DNA of 64,000 nucleotides from Anagrus nilaparvatae (GCA_022575985.1 JAKSXM010000044.1:208672-272671), one strand, 5' to 3'; counted from the stretch's first letter, positions 45,291-58,834 are shown. Program-made: numbers and translations. The notes: generated from the sequence alone by a model not told the origin.

Positions 45291-47841
45291 TTATACCCCC
45301 GCAATTAAAAAAAAAAAATTTTCTGCTATGATCGACTATATCTCGACTATGATACAGAAAAAATGATGGCTATTTCCATTTTTTTCAAAAATGCAAATTT
45401 TCGCCGCGTAGTATTTTGGACAGTTGAGATTCTGACCCCCCGGTATTTTGGCTAAATTTTCCACTTTTTGAATTGTCAATGCCAAAACAAGCATTCTGCA
45501 TCGCAATTTTAAAGGAGCCATGATTATAAGCAATTATTATATTGTTTCATATTGACCAATGTAATATCTTTTTAATTTAAATTTATAAATTTATGAAAGG
45601 AACAAATAAAAAAAGTTGTATAGTGCAATTTTAAAGGAAAAAAATCCCATACCATCAGCTTTTTTGGGATTCGAATGTTTATATTTTAAATAACTTTACA
45701 CCAAATAATATCAGTAAAATATTCAATTTAAAAAAAAAAAAAAAATAACACCAGAAAGCACCTGGGAATCCTTAAAAAATGACAATACTTAAAAGCTCCA
45801 GTTCTAAATCGATAACTGTTTTTGATATCGAGTTTGATATATAATATTTGCATAATGTTCATAAATATAACTTTGAAAAACTTTTTTTAAATCATGCTAA
45901 TCCATATAGCCTGTAGGAGTCCTAAATAACCCAGATTTTAGATTTATTTCTAATAGCAATTATAAAATTTTTTTAAATTTCCGAAAAAAATTTTTTAAAT
46001 AAAAACAAATTCATATAAACAATTTGATTTCTATTACCATGCAGTTTAAAAATATAAAACATAAATTTTTTTCTTATAAATTTAAAAGACAAAAATAAAA
46101 ATATTTTATAATTATAATATTTATTAAATTCCATGTTAAACCTTGTCTGATTATATATTAAAAACAGTGTATTTCTTTAATAACGTATTTATATCACTAT
46201 AACGATATCTTACACATAAAAAAAGGTATTTAGGTTGAAAAATAAAAAAAAAAAAAAAATTCGGCGACAGTAAGTCTCAAAGTGTGAGAAAAATATCTTG
46301 AAAAAAAAAAGTATGAATTTGAGTGTGTGTGTATGTGTTTTTATACACTTTCACATTATATTACTATGGAATATTATTTTTTTTTAATTTTGAATCGATG
46401 TAAAATGTAAATCGAATAATCGCTTTCGAATTTTAATTGATTCTTTATTATTATATTTTGTTGTTATTGTTGGTCAAATAAAAAAATGAAAATATTTTAT
46501 ATATCTGACACTTTAGATTTGCGATGCTTGGATTTTCAAGTTCAATGTTTAGTATCGTACCGTCAGGTAAACTCTTCAAGTTCAAAAAAATAGGTGGAAT
46601 GTATATTTTTTTTATAGCCTTCTGAAACCAAATCTGGAGCTTAATTTTACCTGTAAAAGCAGTACTTTAGTTTGATTATTAAAAAATTAGTCTAAAATTC
46701 GTGAGTAATAATGAATTTCGTTCCATATCCATTTCTAAACAATTTTGTAATGATTGGTAACACCATCTAAAAGTGGTTCTTATTGTGTCAAAATAAACAC
46801 CAGATTCATATTTAGTCGGAAAATATGGAATAATAAGCATCACACATGAATTTGACTAATTTTTTTCATAAAACAATTCATAAAGGCCTACGACAATAGA
46901 AAATTTTGATTCAGTAGGTCTTATCATATATAAACATTAGGGTGCTACTTGAAATTCTGGAAATTACAAACTCGAAGAGAAATAAATTCATTCATTTTTG
47001 ACTAATTTTGCAATGATCTGTTAAAAGCAACTAAACTATCAGTTTAAGGTACAAATAGGTCCAAAATTTAGTTTTAGAAACCCAAAAACCAATCTATTGT
47101 TCTTCACACAGTATAGGAATAATCATCTGCACGAATGGTGAATCGAATTCCACGACTTTAAATCTTAATCCTGACCTTCAATTCAAAAATAATTTAAAAA
47201 AATTATGCAATAGGTTGAAAATTCAAACATCACAATATAACAGTGTATTTAATCTCCGTAATATAAAATGGAAAAAAATAAAAAAATGTGAAAATTTATT
47301 TTAAATTATTTGATTAATACACTTTTTCTTTACACACAAATAACGTCATAGAATAATTTTGACGTAAGTTTTCTATTTTTTTTTTCTTTTTATAAAAATT
47401 TTTTTTTATTTATATGGTCATGTAAAATAATATTATAAGGTGAAAGTGAAAATATACTTATTATACTTGCATTTAGGTCTTTTTTTTTCTTTTTCATTCT
47501 AATAAAATAAAAATAAATATATTAACATGATATCTTATTAAAATATATTTTTTGATACGCTCTAAAAGTTCAAAGATCTATAAAAATTTAATAAGATTTT
47601 TTATTTACTTGTTTACTTGTAATTTAAAAAATATTATTGATAATATTTAAATCTTTGATATGTGAAAATTCATTAGGTAGTTTAGATTCTTATGATTTGT
47701 TGAATTGGTGGTTTCAAGAAAAATTTAGGTTATGAGAACTTTAAAAAATTATAGCATACTTATTTTTAAAAAAAACTTGGACGAAAATTTTTTAAAGCCA
47801 TTTTGAATAATTCATTTTCAATTCATAAATTGTTTTAATAT
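45291..47841. other. AT-rich intergenic region
   Basis: No gene is recognised. The minus-strand frame 45336-45533 has no family resemblance. A 'CTGACCCCCCGGTATTTTGG' phrase lies near 45431. Confidence 0.4.
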
Positions 47842-48260
47842 AGAACATTTTTATAAAAAGGGCTACCCTGAGAATCTGAAAATCAAAGGGAGGGGTAGGT
47901 TCAACTGTTTCCGATTTAAGGGAGGGAGGGGTCAAAAAGGGACTTGAAATAATTTAGATTTAGGGACTTATCTAATCAGGGTTAATAATGAATAATCAGG
48001 GTTTAATAAATTTGGAATTATAATAATTCAGGTTAAGGGTAAATTTTCGATTTGAGGACTGAAAATAATACGGATATAGGGAATCAAAATAATTTGGATT
48101 TAGAATCTTAACATCTGGCAAAGTTGATAATTACAAATTATAAAAATAGCAAATTGAATTGTAACATTTATGCATTTTTCCTAGCCCTCAGATGTAAGTA
48201 AACATATTCCATGCACTTTGGTTGTATTTACACAAAGCGGTTATAAGTTTTTTAGCTTAA
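47842..48260. mobile_element. CATGGAACATGTTC repeat, copy 4 (diverged)
   Basis: Left end TAGAACATTTTTATAAAAAG, inner GGGAGGGGTAGG and 'ATTTAGGGACTT' phrases. The right end is GTAAACATATTCCATGCACT (to 48216) and the tail ACACAAAGCGGTTATAAGTT. More diverged than copies 1-3. Confidence 0.6.
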
Positions 48261-48585
48261 GTTTATATTATGGACATTGAAATGGTAGTGACCAAAATAT
48301 TAAAAAAAAAAAAATATTTAATATTTAAAGATTATTAAATATTAATTAAAATGTTAAAATAATAAACGCATCAAGGGCTACATTAAGAAGGTTAGATGCT
48401 GTTTTTAAAGGAACGAATTTTCAACTACAACCAATCACCCTGAAAATAGTTGCAGAAAAATAGCTACGCAAATAAAAATTAAGATTGTTACATTCTGTTT
48501 TATTTTCTCAAAAAATACCAACTTTAATATTATATACTCTAGTCAATATACTGTTTAAGGTGTTTTGTTTTTTGTTTCATCTGCT

Positions 48586-48745
48586 ATAGGCTTTTTGGGT
48601 CGTTGACCACGAAGTTAGCAAAAACTAGCTCTAAAAGGGGTTTTTTATGAATTTTATGTTTAAGCAAAAAGGGTGAAGCCCTAATATCTCATAAAAAACA
48701 CCTAAAAATTCATAATCAGCGACCCAAAAAACCTTTAGTAGATGA
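48586..48745. repeat. Inverted pair of 'GCGACCCAAAAAACC' repeats
   Basis: GGCTTTTTGGGTCGTTGACC (48589 onward) and AATCAGCGACCCAAAAAACC (48714 onward) face each other about 115 bp apart. It is the only place here where the unit occurs in both orientations. Confidence 0.6.
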
Positions 48746-49892
48746 AATCTAATGACGGCCAGTAACTAAACACCTTAAACCATATATTATTACCTGAAGT
48801 AAATAGGGATATTCAAAGTATGTGTAATTTTTATGAGATGTTGTTTGATAGTTAAAATAAAATAAAATATTGCTATCTAGCTAAGCAGTTTTTCAGGCTA
48901 AAAACCCAAAATTCTTTCTCGATCTATGCTACAATCAAAATTAAAAAACATAGATCCTGCAACACAATGAAAAATAATCGTTTTTCTACACATATCGAAG
49001 CAGGAAAAAACTTTAAGATTTAAAATATTTGTACTTTTAGATTAATATTAATCCGATAAGTCATAATATATTTTAAGAATTCATACACACTAGCATACAC
49101 TTATAACCAATGAAAAAAGCCGGTGTGAAAGTGGACAGAAACACGTTACGCCAACGTAACTATAAAGGCGATCCGTTGTCCTCATTAAATTGTATCCGCC
49201 CTAGGATAGAATTTTATATCAATAACGCATAATATTATAATCTTAAATTAACAACACTCTCTTTAAAAAAAATAAATGTATAAAAAAACAAATATTTATT
49301 GTTTAAAAGTGAGAAATTTTTTAGCTAATTATATTTAATTGTTATTTTATTTTATGATCGTATCGAATGATTTTTTCTTTTTTTTATTACACCATAAAAG
49401 TTTATTCATAATATAAAAATTGTATAATTGTAAAAAAAAAAGCGTTAAAAATTTGTAAAAAAAAATTTATAACTTTACTTTCCCCAAAGATTATAATGTT
49501 TTTAAATTAAAAAAATATAAACAAATTAACATTTTTTTAAAAAATGCTCAAAGAAATTTTTATTTTTTTTAAATTTACTGTGAAACTTTTACAATGGTTT
49601 ATTATTTAAAATAAAAAATTAGTTTAAATAAAAATTGAATGATATATGAGAATTATAATCTGATACATTTTCATATATTAATTTTATAGATTTATGATTT
49701 GCCCAGAGGGTAAACTAATTTTATTTTGCACTATCGTACATTTACAGTCTGGAAATTATTTTTTACTGTATTTAGATCACTGGTAAGAAATTCCTTAAGT
49801 AAATTTATGTGAAAAATTGGTCCCCAGTATAAATTTTAACTTGTATACTAAAAATTCGAAACATTAAGATACAACGGTTTTAATTTATAAAA
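48746..49892. other. AT-rich intergenic stretch, nothing recognised
   Basis: A short less AT-rich patch (ACACGTTACGCCAACGTAAC) lies near 49140, with the near-palindrome GTTACGCCAACGTAAC. No gene is seen. Confidence 0.4.
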
Positions 49893-50025
49893 CAGTGATT
49901 TGGCCCTCAGAACCAAATCTAACCTAAGCAGTAGCATTCGAAAAGTTATCAAAAAACTCACTGATTCTGAAACTTTTCGGATTCTGCAACTTACATTAGG
50001 TTTGGTTCTGGGGGCCAAATTACTG
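49893..50025. mobile_element. 133-bp MITE with TTTGGCCCCCAGAACCAAA inverted ends
   Basis: The left end CAGTGATTTGGCCCTCAGAA continues as CCAAATCTAACCTAAG. The right end is its inverse (CTTACATTAGGTTTGG, TTCTGGGGGCCAAATTACTG), with about 36 bp of inverted similarity. Fragments of the same family lie at 17745-17815 and 55480-55592. No coding capacity. Confidence 0.75.
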
Positions 50026-51429
50026 TACTTATTCGGAATTAGCAATTGAAAATTTGTAATATTTCTAAAATTTTAATAAAAAAATTTTAATAAAATATTC
50101 TAAAATCCAAATTTCTTTATTAAAAAATACCTCTCCTTACAAATCTAGCTTTAAATTAGAACACTTTCTTCAAAGAGTCTCATTTCATTCAATTTTTTAA
50201 ATTAAGTCAGCGACTACTTTATTTTACTTCATTCATCATTCATAAAAGAAAATAAATTTTCAATTAATTTGGTCTAAAAGTATATTATTTATTTATATTG
50301 ATTATTCCTAATTAACATTTTAATTAGTTTACTAAATGTTAATAAATTTAATTAAGTAAGTTTCAGTCTTACCAACATTTTGAAATTTACAAAAAAAAGG
50401 CATAAAAAACAATTTATTTTAATTAAATACGCAATTCATGATTTTTATCTGGATCAATGTGGGACATGAATAAGAATATCACTCTCTGCTTTCTATGTTA
50501 ATAAATTTTTTGAACAATTTTTACTTAATTTAATTGAAATAAATCTTTTATTTATAAAAAGTAATACGAATACAGTCACTATAAATATTCAATTAAAAAA
50601 AAAGTAATTATGCCTACAAAATAACGAAAACTACTTTTTTTATAACTCGAATTAAAAAAATTAATGCACGTAATGAAGCAATAAAGTTGTATATTTTTCT
50701 GAGTTCGTAATTTTAATCTATTAACTTCATTTTAAATATTGATATCTTTAAGCTTGCATATGATTTGTTGCAGCACCTACTTACAAATAAAAGTAACATG
50801 AATTTAAGTGAACATGCACGCATGCACGCAACTTTGCGTAAATAAATACTTTGTTAAATAGGATTTTATTGATGTTCATACATACAAGGATGTAAAGATA
50901 AGCGATAAAAATTTGTAAAATTTAAAGTATTTTATTACTTAATAGGCCTTTTTGTCAAAGGTTTAAGAAATAAAACCAATATAGGACAGTTCTTTAGCAA
51001 TAAATATATAAGAGAGTACTCTTTTAGATTCTTTATAATTAGGTAGGTAAGAACTTATAACCGGCTTATGAACTCTCAACCAACGAACATGAGATATGAT
51101 AAATTTTTAATCTATAATTTTAAGCCTAAAGCAAAAAAAAATAATTATATACTCCTAAAATCCATAATATTCTATAACCATTTATGAAAATTATTCAAAG
51201 TCTAATAATAATGTTCAATGTTAAAATTAAAAAAACAAAGGGTACCAAGAGATTTCATAATTTACAGGTAAAATATTAGAAATTGTTATTAATAATACTT
51301 TTTCTAAGTACAAAATCAACAGATACGAAAGTCATGCTGAATCAAATGACGAAAACCCTGTACTCGACTTTGAACTATGGAATCATTCTTGTCAGTGATT
51401 TATTTATTAAAGCATTTTAAAGGTATGAT
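50026..51429. other. AT-rich intergenic stretch, nothing recognised
   Basis: No gene is seen. A less AT-rich patch with ACATGCACGCATGCACGCAA lies near 50815. Confidence 0.4.
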
Positions 51430-53270
51430 CTGACGGTTCACCAGATGATTTACCAGGTTTAACAGGTATTTTAAGAAAATAATAAGACCCTCAGGATGAA
51501 AATGAACCTTGCAGGTAGAAGCAGATACCCTGGGGGTATAATTTTTAATTTTTCAACCAAAGATATTTTCCGATTTTCCAAGATGGCGGACCATAAAACT
51601 TAAAAATATTTAATTTTTAACTTTACAAGGGCGTTTTTTAGGGCAAGAAATATGAATTTTTTATGGAAAATATTAAATTTTATGCCCTAAAAATATTTTC
51701 CGATTTTCCAACATTACGGATCATAAAACTTAAAAATATTCATTTTTAACTTTACAATGTGGTTTTTTTAGGATAAGAAAAATGAATTTTGGGTGGAAAA
51801 TATTGAATTTCTTGACCCAGCATATTTTCTGATTTTATTAGATACCGGACTTTTTAATTTTTAAGTTTATAGGGGGGTTTTTTTAGGGTGAGAAATGTGA
51901 ATTTTGGATGGAAAATATTCAATTTCTTGACCCAGCATATTTTCTGATTTTATTAGATACCGGACTTTTTAATTTTTAAGTTTATAGGGGGGGTTTTTTT
52001 AGGGTGAGAAATGTGAATTTTGGATGGAAAATATTCAATTTTTTGACCCAACATATTTTCCGATTTGTAAAGTTAAAATGTAATATTTTTAAATTTTATG
52101 GTCCGCTATCTTTGAAAATCGGAAAATATGTTGGGTCGAAAAATTGAATATTTTCCATCCAAAATTCATATTTCTTGCCCTAAAAAACCCCCTTGTGAAG
52201 TTAAAAATTAATATTTTTTAGTTTTATGGACCGCCATCTTGGAAAATCGGAAAATATGTTAGGTCGAAAAATTAAATATTTTCCATCCAAAATTCATATT
52301 TCTTGCCCTAAAAAACCCCCGTGTAAAGCTTGGAAAATCGGAAAATATCTATGGTCGAAAAATTGAATATTTTCCACCCAATATTCATTTCTCTTGCCCT
52401 AAAAAAACCCCCTTGTAAAGTTAAAAATTAATATTTTTTTAGTTTTTTGGTCCGCCATCTTGAAAAATCGGAAAATATCTAGGGTCGAAAAATTGAATAT
52501 TTTCCACCCAATATTCATTTCTCTTGCCCTAAAAAACCCCCTTGTAAAGTTAAAAATTAATATTTTTTAGTTTTATGGTCCGCCATCTTGGAAAATCGGA
52601 AAATATATTGGGTCGAAAAATTGAATATTTTTCATCCAAAATTCATTTGTCTTGCCCTAAAAAACTCCCTTGTAAAGTTGAAAATTAATATTTTTTAGTT
52701 GTATGGACCGCCATCTTGGAAAATCGGAAAATATGTTAGGTCAAAAAATTGAATATTTTCCACCTAATATTCATTTCTCTTGCCCTAAAAAATCCCCTTG
52801 TAAACTTAAAAATTAATATTTTTAAGTTTTATGGTCCGCCATCCTGGAAAATTGGAAAATATGTTGGGTCGAAAAATTGAATATTTTCCACCCAATATTC
52901 ATTTCTCTTGCCCTAAAAAACCCCCTTGTAAAGTTAAAAATTAATATTTTTTAGTTTTATGGTCCGCCATCTTGGAAAATCGGAAAATATCTAGGGTCGA
53001 AAAATTGAATATTTTCTACCCAAAATTCATTTTTCGCACCCTGAAAATCCCCCTTATAAAGTTAAAATATAATTTTTTTAAGTTTTGTGGTCCGCCATCT
53101 TGGAAAATCGGAAAATATCTTGGGTTGAAAAATTGAAAATTATACCCCCCAGGGTATCCGCTTCTACCTGCAAGGTTCATTTTCTTCCTGAGGGTCTTGT
53201 TATTTTCTTAAAATACCTAGTGGTTAACCATCTGGTTTTTAAGATGGTTAATCAGATGGTAAACCGTCAT
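51430..53270. mobile_element. 1.8-kb foldback with ~127-bp tandem repeats in opposite orientation
   Basis: Terminal arms of about 115 bp are inverted. GAACCTTGCAGGTAGAAGCA and GGTATTTTAAGAAAATAA on the left are matched by CGCTTCTACCTGCAAGGTTC and TTATTTTCTTAAAATACC on the right, out to TGACGGTT/AACCGTCA. Inside, units with CCGCCATCTTGGAAAATCGG, GAATATTTTCCACCCAA and TTGCCCTAAAAAACCCCC repeat. About four are in reverse orientation (51545-52065) and about nine forward (52075-53150), with measured spacings of 126-130 bp. The two sets meet near 52065. No coding frame is evident; 53085-53354 is open only by chance across the right end. The architecture mirrors the 5.5-kb foldback although the sequences are unrelated. 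Confidence 0.88.
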
Positions 53271-53689
53271 GGTTTTTTTTGTGCGAGTGTTTATTCAGAG
53301 GTGAGACGTGAAGTCCCCTGGTTTATATCCTGGCTTGTTTCAGGTGCTCCATAAAAAACCACTATTCTCTGCTAATAAAGTTATCATTCATTTTCTAGAA
53401 TCAGTATGTTTCGTTTATTTTTCTAATATCATTTTTAACTATTTTTGAGATAATGTTTTGCAAAGAAAAAATTCATAGCAATACAATTATATTTTTTCTC
53501 AAGTATTAATTTATAAGCTAGTCATTTTTCCTATTTCCACATGTTGTAGAAAAATAGCAAAAAAATGAGATGTGTAGGTTAGAATGTAGGGTGCCAGGGT
53601 GCCAACAAGGAAAACCACTTAAAGAAGCCAATAAAGCAATTTATAAGATGGCAAAAAATTGGATGAGCCTTCTTCAGAGAGCTAGTGCG
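53271..53689. other. Spacer, nothing recognised
   Basis: No gene and no repeat was identified between the foldback and the repeat that follows. Confidence 0.4.
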
Positions 53690-53757
53690 GAGATTGTCTT
53701 TCTCCTCCCGAACAGGGGCCTGTAGGGTCCCGAGAAGTCCCTAAATAAATATTCTAA
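53690..53757. mobile_element. CATGGAACATGTTC repeat, copy 5, left piece (interrupted)
   Basis: AAGTCCCTAAATAAATATTC matches the reverse orientation of the family near 43822-43850. It continues at 54704 (CCCTCCCTCTAAACATGAC, TTTTTTCACC, GGGACTTTTTCACG) after the Harbinger-like insertion. Confidence 0.6.
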
Positions 53758-54703
53758 CAAGGGGAGTTTACTACCTTTAGAACAACAAATTACATCAAAT
53801 GGTTGTGAATGAGTTTAATATGTTGAGGAAACATGCCGACTACCCTCTACGACAATGGGCCTTCTGGGCCTAGAAACGCAGGGCTCAATGTTACAAAATA
53901 GGATTTTTTGGTAATTTTCAATGTAACGCTAAAATCTGAAAAAACTATTCAAAATACTTCTGGATAGTCTCATTTTTTTGTTCCCTTTCAAACGCTGTAA
54001 ACCACCATTTCCCCCCCTAATTCTCTCATCACTTTGGCTAAAAATGACCAATTTTAAAAATATTTGCCAAATTTGTAATTGCTGATGAAAAAAGGTTTTG
54101 TAGGTCTCAAAAAATTTCACAAGCTTCAAGTTTCCAAAAATTTTTTACTCTACCCTTTTCAATTATTTTTTAACTAGATATGATAATTTGAAGCCACAGT
54201 CACAATTTACGGATTTTTAAAAAAAGCTTATTTTAATATTAACTTTGAAGAGCCACTTCTTAAAAATGACTCAGGGAAATAGGACGAGTAAAGAAAATTT
54301 CAAAAACTTGGTAATTATAGAAAATTTTTAAGGCATATAAAATCTTTTTTCTTTGAAAATTTCAATTCCAACAGCAATTTAAAAATTGGTCATTTTGGAC
54401 TAAAAATTACCATTAGGTTAATTTATTATAGGATTGAGGGAATTAGTAATAAAAATGTGCGGATTATTGCATTTGAAAGGTGACACTTACACCAAAAAAC
54501 TGAGACTAACCAAAAGTGTTTTACTTAGGTTGCAGGGTTTTAGCGTAAGATTGAAAATTACCAAAAAAAACCTATTTTATAACATTGAGCCCTTCGTTTC
54601 TAGGAGAGCATGAACGAAGAGTATTTGGCATGTTTTATAACATACTAAACTCATCTATACATTTAGTGTAATTTGGTGTTCTAAAGGTAGTGAACTCCCC
54701 TTG
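53758..54703. mobile_element. Harbinger-like non-autonomous element, copy 2
   Basis: CAAGGGGAGTTTACTACCTT at the left and its inverse ending GAACTCCCCTTG at the right, with TAA directly outside both (53755-53757 and 54704-54706). Inverted similarity extends far inward ('GGGCCTTCTGGGCCTAGAAA' near 53865). It is colinear with copy 1 at 5569 over nearly its whole length, with substitutions throughout. It is inserted in a CATGGAACATGTTC repeat. No transposase frame. Confidence 0.85.
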
Positions 54704-57700
54704 TAAGGCTTTTAAACCCCCCTCCCTCTAAACATGACATTTTTTTCACCTTAGCCCCCTGCCCCCTTAAAGGGACTTTTTCACGTTCAAAATTTATTTA
54801 TTTAGAATTTAAATAAAATATTTTAATCAATTATTATGCGGCGAAAAAAATACTGTATAAAATTTTCAAACAACTTACTTGTTGTTGAAAAAAAATGAAA
54901 AATATTATAATCGATTCGATTTAAAAATTTTGATTAAACATGTAACAGTTTAATTATCTTTATTTTGAAATAATCCTGAAAAGCATAAGAAATATAGAAA
55001 TAAAAAATAAATATAAACAATATCAAGTTTGTTAATTTTCTATGAAAATCATACCATAAAACGATCTGTAACAACTTGAAACAACTTTTTTTTTTTCTTT
55101 TTGTATTTATTTATTTCTCTTTTTTTGTTCTATCAAAGATTTATCCATTTAAAATTACTATGATATAAATGAGAATTAGAAAAAAAGAAGAAAAAAAGAT
55201 TAATTTTTATTTTTATTAATCATGTGGTTTAAACGTTTTATCTAAGATAAAATTATAGAGATTTTATTTCTGATGATATATAAAATTATATTTACTTTGT
55301 TTATCATTTTTTTACACATCTTATAATTATCATCGTAACATTAAACTATACAAGCATATATGTAATTCTGTGTATGTGTTAGTGTATATAAATTATATAG
55401 ACATGTCATGCATATGAGGTTGATTTTTAGATTTTCTAAATTTTGATTTTTCCTTTAAAATATTTTTTAGACTACTGCCGAATAAGCATAGTATTTTGGC
55501 TCCCACAACTAAACTTAGCCTAAGTAGTAGCACCCAAAAAGTTGTCATAAAACTCACTGATTCATGTTAGAATTAGACCTGTGGGCCATGATAGACCCCC
55601 AAAAATCTAAAAAAAACTCAAAAAACCGTTTTTTGGCTTTATGTAATTTTTCCAATCTTTGCACAGATAATACTCTGAACATTAACTATGGAAAGAAATA
55701 CACTACAATAGTTAACAATTTGAGTGGTTCAGTTAGGTTTTATAAAGAAGCTGCACTTCATAATATATTATATCCAATTTTAAAATTGTAATTGGTCAAA
55801 AAGCTCTGTAGGAGAAAAATGTGAGTACTAAAAAAATATATGTATATATTATATATATATAATAATATCTTCAAAATTAAAATGAAAAAATTAAAATACA
55901 AGCTCATATACATTATTTTATCTATACATGTTTTCTAAGGCAGTAGGGAAAATTCAATCCAATTAGAAAAGCTTGTCTCCAAAGAGTACCGTTTTGATTT
56001 GTTGTTTATCATAAAAGTCAATATAAAATTTTATCTATCTGTACTATTACACTTGTGAGCTGTTATATTATTTAGAGCAAAATAGTACATAAACAAAAAT
56101 ATTGAAAAACATTTTTTTAAATATTACGCATTAGAGGACATGTAAAAGGAACTGATTGCAGGTGTAAGTGTAACTAACTCAAGTAGTTATATCATACATG
56201 TTTTTTTTCTGATTTTAATCAACAACGGAATTCTTGTAATAATTTACTTTTTACAAGCATAGCAAACAAAATTGAAAAATGTAAATTATTTTATAAATTT
56301 TCAGTAAATTAGGGCAACGAGAAACATAATTAGGCTAAATTTGGATGTATTTTTGTAAGATAATTCAAGAAGCTTAAAATAAATTGTTAAAATTTTCAGA
56401 AATCTATCAATAAATCACAAATGTAGCAAGTTGGCCGAAATATTAGAAAAATTGGTTAAAAATAAATCATCTAAATAAGTGAGAAGCACTAAAAAAATTT
56501 CATGAATGAAAATAAAAAACCGACCTAACAAAACTTGTGCAAAATGTATCTGAATAAGCAAAATGATGTAACTTACCCTAAAAATTTCTCTCAGTAAAAA
56601 TACATGGACAACTAATTATACATGCAACTTATATTAATTATTATGCATTAAAAAGTTTAATAAACATTTACAGTTTAAAAAAAAAAAGATGAGAGGTGTG
56701 TTTTTCATTCATATATTTTTAATTTAAAAAAAATTGTATCAGAAACCTGTTTTTAATATATTAAATTTATCTATCATCGATTTAATTGACTTTTTATCTA
56801 TTTAATGCCATGCTATTAGAGTCCGTTAATTTAAACAAATTTTCTGCTATAAATATGCACAGGTTAACTAAAAAAATTATAGATTAGGTTGGTAGCTGTT
56901 GATAAGGTTTGAGTCGTTAATGAAAATGTGGGATTTGGTAATAAAATAAAATTTTCCAAAAAAAATTCATTAAAACATGAAAGTACTTCTCTATTTTAGG
57001 AAACAGCTCTAATTTTCTAATAAACTGCCAGTTTAAAACAGTTCCAATTAAAAAACACAATAGCAATTCATATACTTCAAACAAGATCAATTAAAAAGTA
57101 TAATAAAAAAGAATAATTAAAAAATTTCTTTATTTTATTTCTTTCACACGATAATCATTTATACAAAACACCCTCAAATGAGCGAAAAAGAAAAAAAATT
57201 ATTTCATGTGAATTTTATTAAAGGTGTTATATTATAAAAGGATACTGGATATTATATGGACAGATTGTGTTGCACTTGACACTCATAACCTGGTTTTACT
57301 TAAAAAATATTTTTTTTTATACTTCATTTAAAAAAACTATTATTATAATGTGCGTATGCTTTTTTAATAAAAGATACATTTTTTTTACTTTTTTTTAAGG
57401 AAATTAGGCTTTTTTTATGAATTAATCAATCTTTTTTTTTTGGGCAGTTTTTTTTTTAAATCATTCATTCAGAAATTTCATTCATAAATAAATAAATTAA
57501 TAACACATTTTTTAAATTAAATAAAAAATTATTTTTTATTTTCAATTTTTTTTTTTTTGGTTTTTCTTAAAAAAAAAAAAAAATGATTATATTTTTTTAA
57601 AAAATAACCATTTTTTTCATTTTTTTTTCGTACACATAAAATTTATTATTAACAAAATATAAATAATAAATACATATTTTTCAGAGTATAATACACAAAA

Positions 57701-57983
57701 ATGTTGCTTTTTTTCTTCTTTTTAATTTTAATATAAATAAAAATAAATAAATAAAATTAATTAATACAACAACATTTAAAAAAAAATACAACATTTAACG
57801 AAACAAATATAAATAAAAAGAAATGAATTTTCGGTGCAGTAAGAATTTTAATTTGCAAATAAATATATAAATGAGATAAATGAGAGTAAAAAAATGAGGA
57901 GGAACTGATAAGAAAGAAGAATAGAGAAAAAGATAGAATTAAAAAAGAATCACAGATGGTGATTGTTTGTAGTGAAATGAAAT
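54704..57983. other. AT-rich intergenic region downstream of the fourth Osiris gene
   Basis: The first ~85 bp are the right piece of the interrupted CATGGAACATGTTC repeat. At 55480-55592 is a diverged fragment of the 133-bp MITE family (AACTAAACTTAGCCTAAGTA, then CCTGTGGGCCATGATAG). The rest has long A/T runs, especially at 57300-57700, and no recognisable gene. Confidence 0.45.
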
Positions 57984-58834
57984 TTATGAAGTTGGTACTG
58001 GTTTGTATTGTGCAGCATATGCCATTTCTTGTCCAGATCTAGCCCATCCACTGGAGCCATGTCCAACTTGTACGACTTCGTGTCCATGATCATGTCCGGA
58101 TACTAATTTCTTTAAACCAATAATTGAGGCTAATACTAAAGCTAATTTACTGACGATCAGTGCTTTACCAGCTAATAATGCTAATGCACCTAAGGCTAAT
58201 GGTACCAAAGTACCGCCGATTAATAATGGAATGGCTAATAAACCGCTTAAATTTTTCCTCTTTTTACCACGTCCTGTAAATAAATAAATAAAATTAACAT
58301 TATTTTATATCTATCGGAGCATAAACGATAATATTAATATTTTCGCTCTATTAATAATAACTCACCTTCTTCGCTAACACTTGGTAATTTAACTTTTAGT
58401 GTATGAGTTTGAAGAAAATCAACAGCCTTATCGATAATCATATCGTTAAGTGCATCTTCTTTATCTTGTAATGATCTTGGCAAAGATGATTCAATTTCTT
58501 CTTGCGTTTTAATTGGCTCGTTATTAACGTTATTCGTTGTATCTTCTTGTATTAAAGTTATACCATCGACGATATTTAATTGTGCACTTCTTGATACCCT
58601 ATCCATTGTCGTTAATAATTTTAATTTTAAGCATGAACTTAATTCTGGACCAGAACAATCTTTGTACATTTGATATACCGAACGTATTTCACCTAATAAA
58701 CCTACTGATGATGGGGATGATGATCTACCTAAAGTTTGATCATCTATTGAATTTGATACTGATTCGGTTGATCTTCCTGAACACACCAATACTCCACCAA
58801 TAAGCAACAAAATTATCGATCTTCTGTATTCCAT
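57984..58834 (-). CDS. Osiris family protein (252 aa, two coding exons)
   Basis: The coding exons are 58834-58366 and 58273-57984 (donor GAAG|GTGAG, acceptor TTTACAG|GAC), giving 253 codons. A signal peptide covers residues 1-19 or so, followed by a serine-rich stretch. Then come the Cys pair in 'YKDCSGPELSSC', 'RSAQLNIVDGITLIQ', a polar linker with 'SLQDKEDALNDMIIDKAVDF', a basic GRGKKRK run, and a hydrophobic segment with 'VPLALGALALLAGKALIV'. The tail is glycine/histidine-rich and contains 'GWARSGQEMAYAAQY'. Compared with the genes at 23 and 28 kb it lacks the intron between the first two parts, so either this gene lost it or the pair gained it. The start is the only ATG giving a signal peptide. 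The nearest Osiris gene is 29 kb away, across transposon-rich sequence. Confidence 0.93.

Noticed and set aside
53085..53354. 89-codon frame as a gene
   Set aside because: It runs across the last tandem unit and right arm of the 1.8-kb foldback; the mirrored left arm is not coding.
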